Assembly: GCF_014926405.1 (NCBI RefSeq)
Contig: NZ_JACXXJ020000005.1
Location: 2,609,001-2,673,000, forward strand
From: Agrobacterium vitis
Lineage (GTDB): Bacteria > Pseudomonadota > Alphaproteobacteria > Rhizobiales > Rhizobiaceae
DNA length: 64,000 nucleotides
Reading direction: 5' to 3'
Below, piece after piece: positions 45,469 through 54,151 of the stretch; position 1 is the stretch's first letter, and every line of letters starts with the position of its first letter. The notes beneath the pieces were generated by a model. The model searched no databases. It was not told where the DNA came from and saw nothing but the letters and a program-made list of their open reading frames with translations. A program made the position numbers and the translations under genes.

Positions 45469-46227
45469 TCAAGCGAACAGGCCGCTGAAGCGCACCGAAT
45501 AGATCCGCTCCCGGCCCAGAAGATGCGCGACCAGCGTCTCCCTTGCGAAAAGCCCTGTGAATGCCTTGTGCTTTAAATCCAGCCCGCCCGTCGTCACGCC
45601 GAAAGCCGGCATGATCAGCCGGTCGCCATCGGCGGCGAAACAGGCGCGACGCACGGATTTCTCCCGCCGGCGCACGGTGGCTGATGGATGAAGATGGCCG
45701 GCAATCTCGCCTCTGGCGCTTGCACCGATATGCGGTTCATGGCGAAACACCAATCCGCCATAGGAAATTTCATTGGCCACCATGCCAGCCAAGTTTTCGA
45801 CCCCATCGGGATCATGATTGCCGGTAATCCAGATCCATTCGCGGCCTCTTGACATCTGCTCAAGTGTCTGCCGGAACGGTTCCGGCATCAGCGCCGATCC
45901 CAACCGATCATGAAACGTGTCACCCAGGCTGACGACGATGGATGGAGCGAAACGAGCAATCACCGCTTGCAGTTTTTTCAATGTCGCAACGGTATCATAG
46001 GGCGGCAGAAGCTGGCCACGCCGCGCAAAGGCCGCCCCCTTTTCCAGATGCAGATCGGAGACGACGAGCAACCGTGATGCAGGCAGAAACAGCGCACCGG
46101 ACAGGTCACAGATGGCCTCAACACCGCAGATCTCGATCTCGGCGGTGAGGTCCGTCTTCTCCGGGCGCATTATAGAAGCCGTCGTCAATCCCGTCATATC
46201 CGGCCTGTCATGTCCTGACCATTCCAT
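45469..46227 (-). CDS. pdeM: ligase-associated DNA damage response endonuclease PdeM
   Basis: PdeM is a calcineurin-like metallophosphoesterase encoded with a DNA-repair helicase and, often, an ATP-dependent ligase. The 252-aa protein has VSDLHLEKGAAFARRG, LGDTFHD, ITGNHDPDG and GHLHPSA, all metal ligands intact. It starts 1 bp after the helicase stop on the same strand. Start is uncertain: ATG 46227 (used), 46197 and 46170 are in frame. No ligase gene (ligD-like) lies in the window. Confidence 0.92.
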   Translation of the reverse strand: MEWSGHDRPDMTGLTTASIMRPEKTDLTAEIEICGVEAICDLSGALFLPASRLLVVSDLHLEKGAAFARRGQLLPPYDTVATLKKLQAVIARFAPSIVVSLGDTFHDRLGSALMPEPFRQTLEQMSRGREWIWITGNHDPDGVENLAGMVANEISYGGLVFRHEPHIGASARGEIAGHLHPSATVRRREKSVRRACFAADGDRLIMPAFGVTTGGLDLKHKAFTGLFARETLVAHLLGRERIYSVRFSGLFA

Positions 46228-46228
46228 C

Positions 46229-48736
46229 TTATCCCATCGCTTCAGCGATAAGATCTTCCGCCGCTTCCGCCAGCACATCTTCTTGCGCTTCGCCGACCAC
46301 CGTTTCCCGGCCGATCTCCAGCATGACCGGCACGGCCAGCGGCGAGACATGGTCCAGTGCCTTATGGAGAATATGGCCTTTGATTCGCTTTAGCATATCG
46401 CCAAGCCGGGCAATGTCCAAAAGACCATTTGCCGCATCGGCACGGGTTGCCTGCAACAGGATATGATCAGGCTCATGGGCGCGCAGCACATCATAGATCA
46501 GGTCCGCGGAAACCGTCACCTGCCTGCCGGATTTTTCCTTGCCGGGATGGCGCTTTTCAATCAGCCCGGCAATCACCGCGCAGGTGCGGAAGGTTCGCTT
46601 CAGCATGTAGGAAGAGTCCAGCCAGGCCTCCAGATCGTCGCCCAGCATGTCTTCCTCGAACAGGTCAGCCAGCGAAAGCTTGCCCGTGGACACCATCCAG
46701 CCGAGATCCTCCAGTCCCCAGATCGCCAGGGCGTAATCCGTCGCCACAAAGCCAAGCGGCTTGGCCCGCCACCGTTCCAGCCGCCGCGTCAGCAGCATGC
46801 CCAGCGTCTGATGGGCCAGCCGCCCCTCGAATGGATAGAGCACCATGTAGAAGCGCTTGCCGCGTGGAAAAGTCTCAACCAGCAGGTCGCCCCGCTTCGG
46901 CAACACGGATTTGACTTTCTGGATTTCCAGCCAGTCACGCACCTGATCCGGCAAGCTGGCGCGGCGGGCGGGATCGTCCAGCATGGCCCGCACCTGATCG
47001 GCAAGATAGGTCGAGAGTGGAAATTTTCCGCCCGCATAGGCCGGAATTTTCGGGTCCTGCGAAAAAGCATTGGACACCAGGCACTCGCTTTCACGCAGGC
47101 CTTCGAACCGCAAGACCTTGCCGGAAAACAGAAATGTATCGCCCGGCGCCAGTTGCTCGACGAAATACTCCTCCACCTTGCCAAGGGTCATGCCGCCTCG
47201 CCCGATGGAGCCGAGATGATTGCGCTTGACGAGCCGGACATTCAGCATCGGCTCCTCGACAATCGTGCCGAGATTGAGCCGGTATTGCTGCGCCACCGCC
47301 GGATTGGAAATCCGCCAGCGCCCTTCTGCCGTCTTGCGAATGCGGGCATAGCGGTCATAGGTCTTCAATGCGTAGCCACCGGTGGCGACAAAATCGACAA
47401 TCCGCCCGAACGTGTCTCGCGGCAACGAAGCGTAAGGCATGGCCGACGTTACTTCATGATAAAGTGCCTCCGTATCAAACGGTTCGGCACAAGCCATGCC
47501 CAGCACATGCTGGGCGAGCACATCCAGCGGCCCCTCACCCACGGCTTGAGTGTCCTGCGCACCGAGATAGTTGGCATCCAGCGCCGCCTGACATTCCATC
47601 ACCTCGAAGCGGTTGGCGGGAACCAGAATGGCGCGGCTCGGCTCATCCATGCGGTGATTGGCCCGGCCAATCCGCTGCGCCAACCGGCTAGCGCCCTTCG
47701 GCGCGCCAACATGGATGACGAGATCGACCTCGCCCCAGTCAATACCGAGATCCAGCGTCGAGGTGGCGACCACGGCACGCAGCCGGTTGGCGGCCATCGC
47801 CTCTTCCACCTTGCGGCGCTGCCCGACATCCAGCGAGCCGTGATGCAGGGCAATTGGCAGGCTGTCATCATTGACCGTCCACAATTCCTGAAACAGCATT
47901 TCCGCCTGAGAGCGAGTGTTGACGAAGATGATCGTCATCGCAAACTGTTTCAGCACTGCATAAATGTCAGGAATGGCATAGCGGGCCGAATGGCCGGACC
48001 AGGGAATGCGCTCCTGCGTCTTCAAAATGGTAATGTTGGGCCTTGCCCCGCCCGCCACTTTCACCAGCCCGGCTAAGGCCGGTTCCCCCGGTCTTTGCGC
48101 CACCAGCCACCGTTGTAGCTCCGGCGGATCGGCAACGGTGGCAGACAGTCCGATGGTTTGAAGTCCCGGCGCCAAGATCCGCAGCCGGGCCAGTCCCAGC
48201 GCCAGAAGATGGCCGCGCTTGGAAGTGACGAGCGAATGCAACTCGTCGAAGATCACATAGCGCAGATCCCTGAAGAACCGAGGCGCTTCGCCATTGGCGA
48301 TCAGCAAAGCCAGCTGTTCCGGCGTGGTCAGCAGAATATCCGGCGGGTTGAGCTTCTGGCGCGCCCGCTTGGCCTGCGGCGTATCGCCGGTGCGGGTCTC
48401 GATGCTGACAGGCAGGCCGATTTCCTCGACCGGCTTGACCAGATTGCGCTCAATATCGACCGCCAGCGCCTTCAACGGCGAGATGTAAAGCGTGTGAATG
48501 CCGGTAAAGGCCTCGCCCGGTCGCTTTCGCCCGCGCCGGGTCAAATCGACCAACGACGGAAGAAACCCGGCAAGAGTCTTGCCAGCCCCGGTCGGGGCAA
48601 TCAGAAGCGTGCTTTCCCCCTGCCCGGCCCGCGCCAGCAGCTCCAACTGATGCGCACGCGGCTGCCATCCCTTCTGCGCAAACCAGCGCTCGAAGGGGGG
48701 AGGCAATAGGGAAAGCGTGGATTCCGGCTCAGACAC
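46229..48736 (-). CDS. ligase-associated DNA damage response DEXH helicase (Lhr-like)
   Basis: An 835-aa superfamily 2 helicase: Walker A APTGAGKTLAG near residue 45, DELH box in VIFDELHSL, SATVADP motif III, and motifs V-VI in DLGIDWGEVD and RIGRANHRMD, followed by the Lhr-type winged-helix and C-terminal domains. It is paired with pdeM downstream, the arrangement that gave this family its name. It probably acts in DNA repair together with PdeM and a ligase. No frameshift or missing motif seen. Confidence 0.95.
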   Translation of the reverse strand: MSEPESTLSLLPPPFERWFAQKGWQPRAHQLELLARAGQGESTLLIAPTGAGKTLAGFLPSLVDLTRRGRKRPGEAFTGIHTLYISPLKALAVDIERNLVKPVEEIGLPVSIETRTGDTPQAKRARQKLNPPDILLTTPEQLALLIANGEAPRFFRDLRYVIFDELHSLVTSKRGHLLALGLARLRILAPGLQTIGLSATVADPPELQRWLVAQRPGEPALAGLVKVAGGARPNITILKTQERIPWSGHSARYAIPDIYAVLKQFAMTIIFVNTRSQAEMLFQELWTVNDDSLPIALHHGSLDVGQRRKVEEAMAANRLRAVVATSTLDLGIDWGEVDLVIHVGAPKGASRLAQRIGRANHRMDEPSRAILVPANRFEVMECQAALDANYLGAQDTQAVGEGPLDVLAQHVLGMACAEPFDTEALYHEVTSAMPYASLPRDTFGRIVDFVATGGYALKTYDRYARIRKTAEGRWRISNPAVAQQYRLNLGTIVEEPMLNVRLVKRNHLGSIGRGGMTLGKVEEYFVEQLAPGDTFLFSGKVLRFEGLRESECLVSNAFSQDPKIPAYAGGKFPLSTYLADQVRAMLDDPARRASLPDQVRDWLEIQKVKSVLPKRGDLLVETFPRGKRFYMVLYPFEGRLAHQTLGMLLTRRLERWRAKPLGFVATDYALAIWGLEDLGWMVSTGKLSLADLFEEDMLGDDLEAWLDSSYMLKRTFRTCAVIAGLIEKRHPGKEKSGRQVTVSADLIYDVLRAHEPDHILLQATRADAANGLLDIARLGDMLKRIKGHILHKALDHVSPLAVPVMLEIGRETVVGEAQEDVLAEAAEDLIAEAMG

Positions 48737-48806
48737 GGAGATAAGATAGGCGAAACCGAATTAAAGAGAAGCCACTCCTGACCATTTTGCGGTTACAGCA
48801 GGAGCT

Positions 48807-49577
48807 TTACTGCATCGCAGCATCCAGCTTGGCCTTCCAGTCACCGTTTTCCAGCGCCTTGGCCATGAAACCGTCCACCGCAGCCTTGAAGGCCGGGTCC
48901 TTGCGCAGCAGATAGGCGTTTTCAAAATGGGTGAAGGGTTCCTTGACGGCAGAAGGGCAAAGCACGCCGGGATGCAGCTTGGATTGCAGGTCCACTTCCA
49001 CGCCGTCGGTCACCATTACATCCGCCTTGTTGGCGGCAATCTGATCGAAAATCACCTTATTATCGGGAAACACCTCGATAGGCGCCTTGGTGAAATGCTC
49101 ATGGGCAAATTTGTCGTTGGTGCCGCCGGGATTGACGATAACGCGCACCGAGGGCTGATCGATCGCCTCCAGCGTCACCAGCCGGTCCTTGTCCTCACAA
49201 CGGACGATCGGCCGTTTGCCGTCCTTGACATTTGAAAGCGAAAAATCGCCCACCTCAGCGCGGGCCGGATTAACGGTAATGCCGCCCAGAACCATGTCGA
49301 ACTTTCCAGCCTTGAAATCCTCCAGCATGGTTTTCCAGGTGGTCATCACAAATTCCGGCTTGACGCCGAGGTCTGTGGCCAGCGCCTTGCCCATGGAAAT
49401 ATCGGCGCCAACCAATTCGCCATCGCCACCCTTATAGCTGAAGGGTTTATAGTCCCCTGTCGTGCCGATGCGGATCACGCCCGCCTGCTTGATGGTTGCC
49501 AGTGTGCCATCCTCGGCATGGGCAAGAGAGGACGTCAACAGCAGGGCTGTGACCAGAGCGGTGCGGAAAAACGTCAT
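48807..49577 (-). CDS. periplasmic cyclohexadienyl/arogenate dehydratase-like protein (PheC type)
   Basis: A 256-aa protein with a signal peptide (residues 1-21, ending AHA) and a substrate-binding-protein fold. It resembles the amino acid ABC binding proteins, but by eye it follows P. aeruginosa PheC: RIGTTGDYKPFSYKG, IVNPGGTNDKFA and TDGVEVDLQSKLHP correspond to the PheC blocks, and the conserved Glu of the last block is present. No ABC permease or ATPase gene is adjacent. So a periplasmic dehydratase making phenylpyruvate or phenylalanine is more likely than transport, but unproven. Confidence 0.72.
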   Translation of the reverse strand: MTFFRTALVTALLLTSSLAHAEDGTLATIKQAGVIRIGTTGDYKPFSYKGGDGELVGADISMGKALATDLGVKPEFVMTTWKTMLEDFKAGKFDMVLGGITVNPARAEVGDFSLSNVKDGKRPIVRCEDKDRLVTLEAIDQPSVRVIVNPGGTNDKFAHEHFTKAPIEVFPDNKVIFDQIAANKADVMVTDGVEVDLQSKLHPGVLCPSAVKEPFTHFENAYLLRKDPAFKAAVDGFMAKALENGDWKAKLDAAMQ

Positions 49578-49676
49578 TATCTGTCTCTTTCTTGAGCATC
49601 AATCAGGGCGAGGGCCAAATTCGGCCCTTTGGCATCTGGGCAGCAAGTTTCATTCCAAATGACAAGACGCTCCAGT

Positions 49677-50324
49677 CTACATGGCGATATAGCGGTCCTT
49701 ACGGTGATTGATCGCCAGCGTCAGGTTGACGACAACAGCGCCGATGATCGAGCAGGCAATAATGCCGGGCGTCGCCACGAAGAACGAGCCAATCAGCACC
49801 ATGCCGTCAAAGCAAAGCTGCACAAGCCCGGCCCGCCAGCCATAGCGATCTTGAAGATACAGCGCCAATATGCCAAAGCCGCCGAGACTGGCCTGATGGC
49901 GAAACAGCACCAGCATGCCAGTTCCGACCAGCAGCCCGCCGAAGATGGCCGCCACCAACGGGTCCAGCAGGGAAAAGCCGATGAATTTCGGCAGGATGGC
50001 GCTCAGCACGGAGGTCAGCAGCACCGCGATGAAGGTTTTAGCCGTGAAGGCCAGACCCATCCGCCGGAAAGCGAAATAGTAGAAGGGCAGGTTGATGGCA
50101 AAGAAGATCGGCCCAAACCCCACAGCCGACACATAATGCAGCAGAAAGGCGACCCCCGCTGTGCCGCCGGAAAGCAATTTGGCATTGGACAACAAGACGA
50201 CGCCCAGCGCCGCCAGCATGCTGCCCGCCAGCAGGCCCTGCACATCGTCCAGCAGGGAATGCTGTTCAGGACTTGAGGCCATGGGCTTGCGGGACTTGCC
50301 TGCCTGTTTGTCTGCTGCCGCCAT
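49677..50324 (-). CDS. YitT family membrane protein
   Basis: A 215-aa integral membrane protein with five or six hydrophobic segments and the YitT/DUF161-type pattern LSGGTAGVAFLLHY and FGPIFFAINLPFYYFAF. Function of the family is not settled; transport has been proposed. I use the ATG at 50324 with AGGA 7 bp upstream; ATGs at 50363 and 50282 are also in frame. Monocistronic, upstream of the PheC-like gene. Confidence 0.87.
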   Translation of the reverse strand: MAAADKQAGKSRKPMASSPEQHSLLDDVQGLLAGSMLAALGVVLLSNAKLLSGGTAGVAFLLHYVSAVGFGPIFFAINLPFYYFAFRRMGLAFTAKTFIAVLLTSVLSAILPKFIGFSLLDPLVAAIFGGLLVGTGMLVLFRHQASLGGFGILALYLQDRYGWRAGLVQLCFDGMVLIGSFFVATPGIIACSIIGAVVVNLTLAINHRKDRYIAM

Positions 50325-50512
50325 GAATCTGTCCTGCCTTTGCCACCACCAGGGGATGTTCATCCGTAGACCTGCGGGCCGGTGTCCTCAAGCGCCGACG
50401 CGCAATATCGCCACGGTTATCCCCGGTCGCCGGAGACCGCGCCCCAGGTAGATGCAGCAATATACATATCTTCGAAATTACAAATTAACGATCATCTTCT
50501 ACTCTCTGGCCC

Positions 50513-52537
50513 ATGAAACAGGCTCGGCGAGATTTCTTGCTTTTCCTGCAATGCATTGACGGGGCCATGGAGGAGACGCCGGAACAGATGAACACGACCA
50601 TGACGCTTATTCTGGTCAATAGTGCCCTTGTCACGCTGTTTTCCATCGTTTCGAGCAGACTGGCCGGATGGCTGGAACAGCAGAACCCTGCCTATAGGCC
50701 AATCGGGCTTGGTATTGCCGGCGGCGTCACGGCCATCGTCGCCATGCAATTTCCGATAACGATCGTACCGGGTCTTTTCATGGACCTTCGCAGCAGTGCG
50801 ATTGCGGTCTGCGCACTGATGGGCGGTCCGGTTTGTGCCATTTTCGCAGCGGGCATTGCTATAACCTGGCGTGTTCTGGAAGGTGGGATCGGCGCTGGAG
50901 CCGGAGCTCTGGCTATTTTACTGGCTGCAGGCGCGGGTGTTTGGGCAGGCTGGCGCGATGAACAGGCAATCTTGAGCCTACGGCGTATCGCGGCCATGGG
51001 CCTTGGTCTCATCATTCTGCCACAGGTAACGCTCTTGGTCATTCCGTCTGAAACATGGCCAGCGGTGTTTGCCGTCTTGCCACTGCTTTTGCCAATGCAA
51101 TCCCTAGCTGCTCTGCTTGCAGCGGCTGTGATCAGAAGCGAGACATTGCAACGCGCTCGATTACAGGAGGCAAAACTTTACCGGACCGTGATTGAGAGCA
51201 TGCCGGAAACCCTGACGGCCAAGGATCGAGATGGCCGCTTCATCCTGACCAATCTCGCCTCGGCTTCGGCCCTGGGCCTGAACGACCCCGCGCAGATGAT
51301 TGGCAAAACCGATGCGGATTTTCATTCCCCCGAGCTTGCAGCCCGCTACCGTGCTGACGAAGAGGCTGTCTTTGCCGAGGGCAAACCTGTCCATATCGAG
51401 CAGAGCTATGAAACGCCTGCCGGCGCCAAGGGCTGGTATTCGACCCTGAAATATCCGATCCACGACCAGAGGACCGGAGAGATCATCGCTCTTGCCACCC
51501 ATAGCCGCGACATCAGCAAGCAGAAGGAATTGGAGCAGCAATTGGCTGAGAGCCGCCAGCAATTGGCCGATGCCCTGGCCAATATGGCCGATGGGCTTGT
51601 GATGTTCGATCGACAGGGAAAGCTGGTCTATTGCAATGAACGCTATCGCTCCATGTTTTCCAAAACCGCGGATATCAGGGTGCCTGGCGCTGATCTGCAC
51701 GACATCATCGCCGCTTCGCGCGCACGTGGCGAAGAGATGACACCTCGCGACAGCGACCCCATCCTGCCAGAACAACTCTTCGACAGTCTGCCTGTTTTAC
51801 CGCTGGTGCCGGGCAAGCGCGAAATTACCCTCTGGGACGGAAGAAGCCTCGAAGCGCAGACAAGAAGTGTCGGCGGAGGCGGTTCGCTGATCGTCTTTAC
51901 GGATATTACCAGGGCAAAACAGGCGGAGGGTTTACTGCGCCATACCAATCGCGCCCTGGAAAAAGCGGCCTTTACCGATGGGCTTACCGGCCTTTACAAC
52001 CGGCGCGCCTTTGATGTGCAACTCCGGCAAGAATTTGCACGCTCCCACCGCACCGGGTCGGGCGTCAGCCTTTTGATGATCGATATCGACCATTTCAAAC
52101 TGTTTAACGATCGCTACGGACACCAGGCCGGGGACCAATGCCTGCGCCAGATCGCCGCGACTTTGCGTTCGGTCGCGAAACGCAGCACCGATATCGCTGC
52201 CCGCTATGGCGGCGAGGAAATGGCGCTCATTCTCTCCGACACCGATCTTGCCGGAGGCTCGACTGTGGCGGAATACTATTGCCAGGCAGTTCGCGACCTG
52301 CACATTCCCCATGGCGATAGCGAAAAGGGTATCGTCACCGTCAGTATCGGCGTGGCAGCTGCCCCGTCCGACGATATACAGTCCAGCGACGATCTGGTGG
52401 CGAGCGCCGACGCTGCACTTTACCAGGCAAAACACAGCGGCCGCGACCAGTATGTCACCGCCAGCCATGGTCCCGCCCTGGACACGGTCCAGCAAAACCG
52501 CAAACTGGTTTTGGCAATCGGCAATGCCTTAAAGTAA
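50513..52537 (+). CDS. membrane diguanylate cyclase with 5TM, PAS and GGDEF domains
   Basis: A 674-aa protein predicted to make cyclic di-GMP. The N-terminal 200 residues hold about five or six membrane segments like the 5TMR-LYT sensor module, followed by two PAS domains (about 222-345 and 352-470) and a GGDEF domain (about 490-650). The active site reads YGGEEM, a variant of GGDEF/GGEEF with Met in place of Phe. The inhibitory I-site RSTD is intact five residues upstream. The start is uncertain; ATGs at 50567 and 50588 are alternatives nearer a GGAGGAG. No EAL domain. The signal is unknown. Confidence 0.92.
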   Translation: MKQARRDFLLFLQCIDGAMEETPEQMNTTMTLILVNSALVTLFSIVSSRLAGWLEQQNPAYRPIGLGIAGGVTAIVAMQFPITIVPGLFMDLRSSAIAVCALMGGPVCAIFAAGIAITWRVLEGGIGAGAGALAILLAAGAGVWAGWRDEQAILSLRRIAAMGLGLIILPQVTLLVIPSETWPAVFAVLPLLLPMQSLAALLAAAVIRSETLQRARLQEAKLYRTVIESMPETLTAKDRDGRFILTNLASASALGLNDPAQMIGKTDADFHSPELAARYRADEEAVFAEGKPVHIEQSYETPAGAKGWYSTLKYPIHDQRTGEIIALATHSRDISKQKELEQQLAESRQQLADALANMADGLVMFDRQGKLVYCNERYRSMFSKTADIRVPGADLHDIIAASRARGEEMTPRDSDPILPEQLFDSLPVLPLVPGKREITLWDGRSLEAQTRSVGGGGSLIVFTDITRAKQAEGLLRHTNRALEKAAFTDGLTGLYNRRAFDVQLRQEFARSHRTGSGVSLLMIDIDHFKLFNDRYGHQAGDQCLRQIAATLRSVAKRSTDIAARYGGEEMALILSDTDLAGGSTVAEYYCQAVRDLHIPHGDSEKGIVTVSIGVAAAPSDDIQSSDDLVASADAALYQAKHSGRDQYVTASHGPALDTVQQNRKLVLAIGNALK

Positions 52538-52616
52538 TCGACAATGCATCTCCGCACCCCGGTGAAAAGCCGAGGCGCCATTCTGCATAGCGTTTCGAAT
52601 GAACGTCATGGCGGAT

Positions 52617-52648
52617 GTCAGGTTCAGTTTGAACCTGACCGACTCTCA
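52617..52648. repeat. palindromic repeat copy C / bidirectional terminator
   Basis: GTCAGGTTCA-GTT-TGAACCTGAC forms a 10-bp perfect stem with a 3-base loop, followed by CGACTCTCA. It shares the GGTTC..GAACC core and GACTCT tail with the copies at 27561 and 28780. It lies between the convergent diguanylate cyclase and phosphatase genes and overlaps the phosphatase stop codon at 52646-52648. Confidence 0.78.
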
Positions 52649-54037
52649 ATGCCCACTCGCCAGATAGATTTGCGGCGCCACTGCCGTCATGTCCAGCTTG
52701 GGGCGGGCGATGGCGAGGAACCGGTCCAGCGGACAGGCGCCATCAACCTGTTGTTGCTCGCAGCCTGGCATGGTGATGGTCGCCTGGAGTGGCGGGTTTT
52801 TGTCATCCAGAACCGATGCATTGCGGATCTGGTCCAGCGACGGCGCGATGAACTGCATGCGCACGAACACCTTGCCCGTGGCATCGTGCAGGCGCTCGAA
52901 CGCCATGGTGCCGGTGGGTGGCGTTTCATCATCGAGATAAGGCGGGATATGCCAATGCAGGCCGAGCATGGCGCCAATTTCCGCCTGCTGCGTGTCGGAA
53001 CCGGCAAAGAGCAGATATTTCGCATTTGGCGGACCATCGCTGGGCGCACTATTGTTGGCCAGACCCGTTGCCGGATCGGCGGCAACCGCCAGCAAGATCT
53101 GATTGAGAAGATTGGAACCATCGCGGGCGGCAAGATAAGGAACACGATTGCCGAGATCATATTTGATCTGGCGCAGCTGCGACAGGCGGATAATGTCCGC
53201 TTCTGTCGGCACCTTGCCAAATCCGACCTGATCGGCAGGAAAACCATTGGCATATTGCAGCAGGAAGACCTGTACGACGGTGCCTGCATCCTTCAACGGG
53301 CCGACCACTTCGACGCTGGCAGGCTTTTCCCCCTTGGCCTGCTTGACCTTGATCGACCAGGGACGGTCGGACAACGTACAGGCAGCCGACGCCTCGGCCT
53401 TTTCGCAAAGCGAAGCTGCGCAGCAGTCGAGAATACCGTCGAGTTCCTGCATCAGGCTGGCGGCGCGCGCCCGGGGCTTTTCAAGATCGCCACCCGCTGC
53501 CTCCAAAATTGCAGCCTTGGCCTTGTCGGGATCGACAGCGCCAAGCTTGGTATCGGAAGGGGCATAGAGCACATCGACGCCATCCGTGGCCTCGGTATTA
53601 TTGAAGCCAACTGTCAGACCACAGCCGGGAAACAGGGTGGAAAGCATCACATTGCCGGTATCGATGGTGCGCTTCACCGAACCATTCGCCCAGCCGAACA
53701 CCGTGCCGGTCGCAGGGCAGCCGTCTTGCGGCAAAAGCCCCCGGCCCCGGAGCATAGCGCCCTCCCACCGTGCCAATTGTGCCGTTGCTTCAGCGCCGTG
53801 CGGCGTCAATTGACCATCGGCGGTATCCCATTGCAGCCAGGGCTTGGACGACAGCGGGGCGATTTCCTTGGCGCTGGTTTGCGGGCGCACGCCATGGCGC
53901 ATCAGCACCACATACTTATCCAGCACCATGCCGCTATCGGCAAAGGCCAGTGGGGTAAAACCCGGTGCGGCAAAACCCGCTATCGCCATGCCAAGCGCGG
54001 AGAAAACCAATGTTCGAACCGATATGCCCATCGCCAT
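52646..54037 (-). CDS. periplasmic histidine-type acid phosphatase with altered HD motif
   Basis: A 463-aa branch 2 histidine phosphatase (phytase/glucose-1-phosphatase type). It has a signal peptide (residues about 1-33), the catalytic RHGVRPQT near residue 47 and a C-terminal segment FAGSDTQQAEIGAMLG near residue 345. In AppA-like enzymes the latter reads GHDTN, so the His is Ser here while the Asp is kept; activity or specificity may differ. Eight or more cysteines suggest disulfides. A PHO-box-like site lies upstream. No frameshift seen. Confidence 0.87.
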   Translation of the reverse strand: MAMGISVRTLVFSALGMAIAGFAAPGFTPLAFADSGMVLDKYVVLMRHGVRPQTSAKEIAPLSSKPWLQWDTADGQLTPHGAEATAQLARWEGAMLRGRGLLPQDGCPATGTVFGWANGSVKRTIDTGNVMLSTLFPGCGLTVGFNNTEATDGVDVLYAPSDTKLGAVDPDKAKAAILEAAGGDLEKPRARAASLMQELDGILDCCAASLCEKAEASAACTLSDRPWSIKVKQAKGEKPASVEVVGPLKDAGTVVQVFLLQYANGFPADQVGFGKVPTEADIIRLSQLRQIKYDLGNRVPYLAARDGSNLLNQILLAVAADPATGLANNSAPSDGPPNAKYLLFAGSDTQQAEIGAMLGLHWHIPPYLDDETPPTGTMAFERLHDATGKVFVRMQFIAPSLDQIRNASVLDDKNPPLQATITMPGCEQQQVDGACPLDRFLAIARPKLDMTAVAPQIYLASGH

Positions 54038-54105
54038 GCTCCCGAAGCACCAGTCTTGAACCGAAAATGGAACAAGAACTGTGGCGGCTCACTTATCTCT
54101 GGCGG

Positions 54106-54123
54106 GTGACCGTTATATGACAG
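54106..54123 (-). promoter_or_regulatory. candidate PHO box upstream of acid phosphatase gene
   Basis: On the minus strand the site reads CTGTCAT-ATAA-CGGTCAC, matching the PhoB consensus CTGTCATNNNNCTGTCAT at 12 of 14 fixed positions. It is 69 bp before the phosphatase ATG. PhoB would activate under phosphate limitation. Identification is by pattern only. Confidence 0.55.
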
Positions 54124-54151
54124 AACATAAAGCAGGCCATGCCGTGCTCCG

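Noticed and set aside
46463..48076. A 537-codon plus-strand open frame
   Set aside because: Antisense to the Lhr-like helicase gene, which has all helicase motifs; composition is typical of a shadow frame.
48807..49577. Amino acid ABC transporter substrate-binding protein
   Set aside because: Possible by fold, but no transporter genes adjoin it and the sequence follows PheC more closely; kept as a PheC-like call with moderate confidence.
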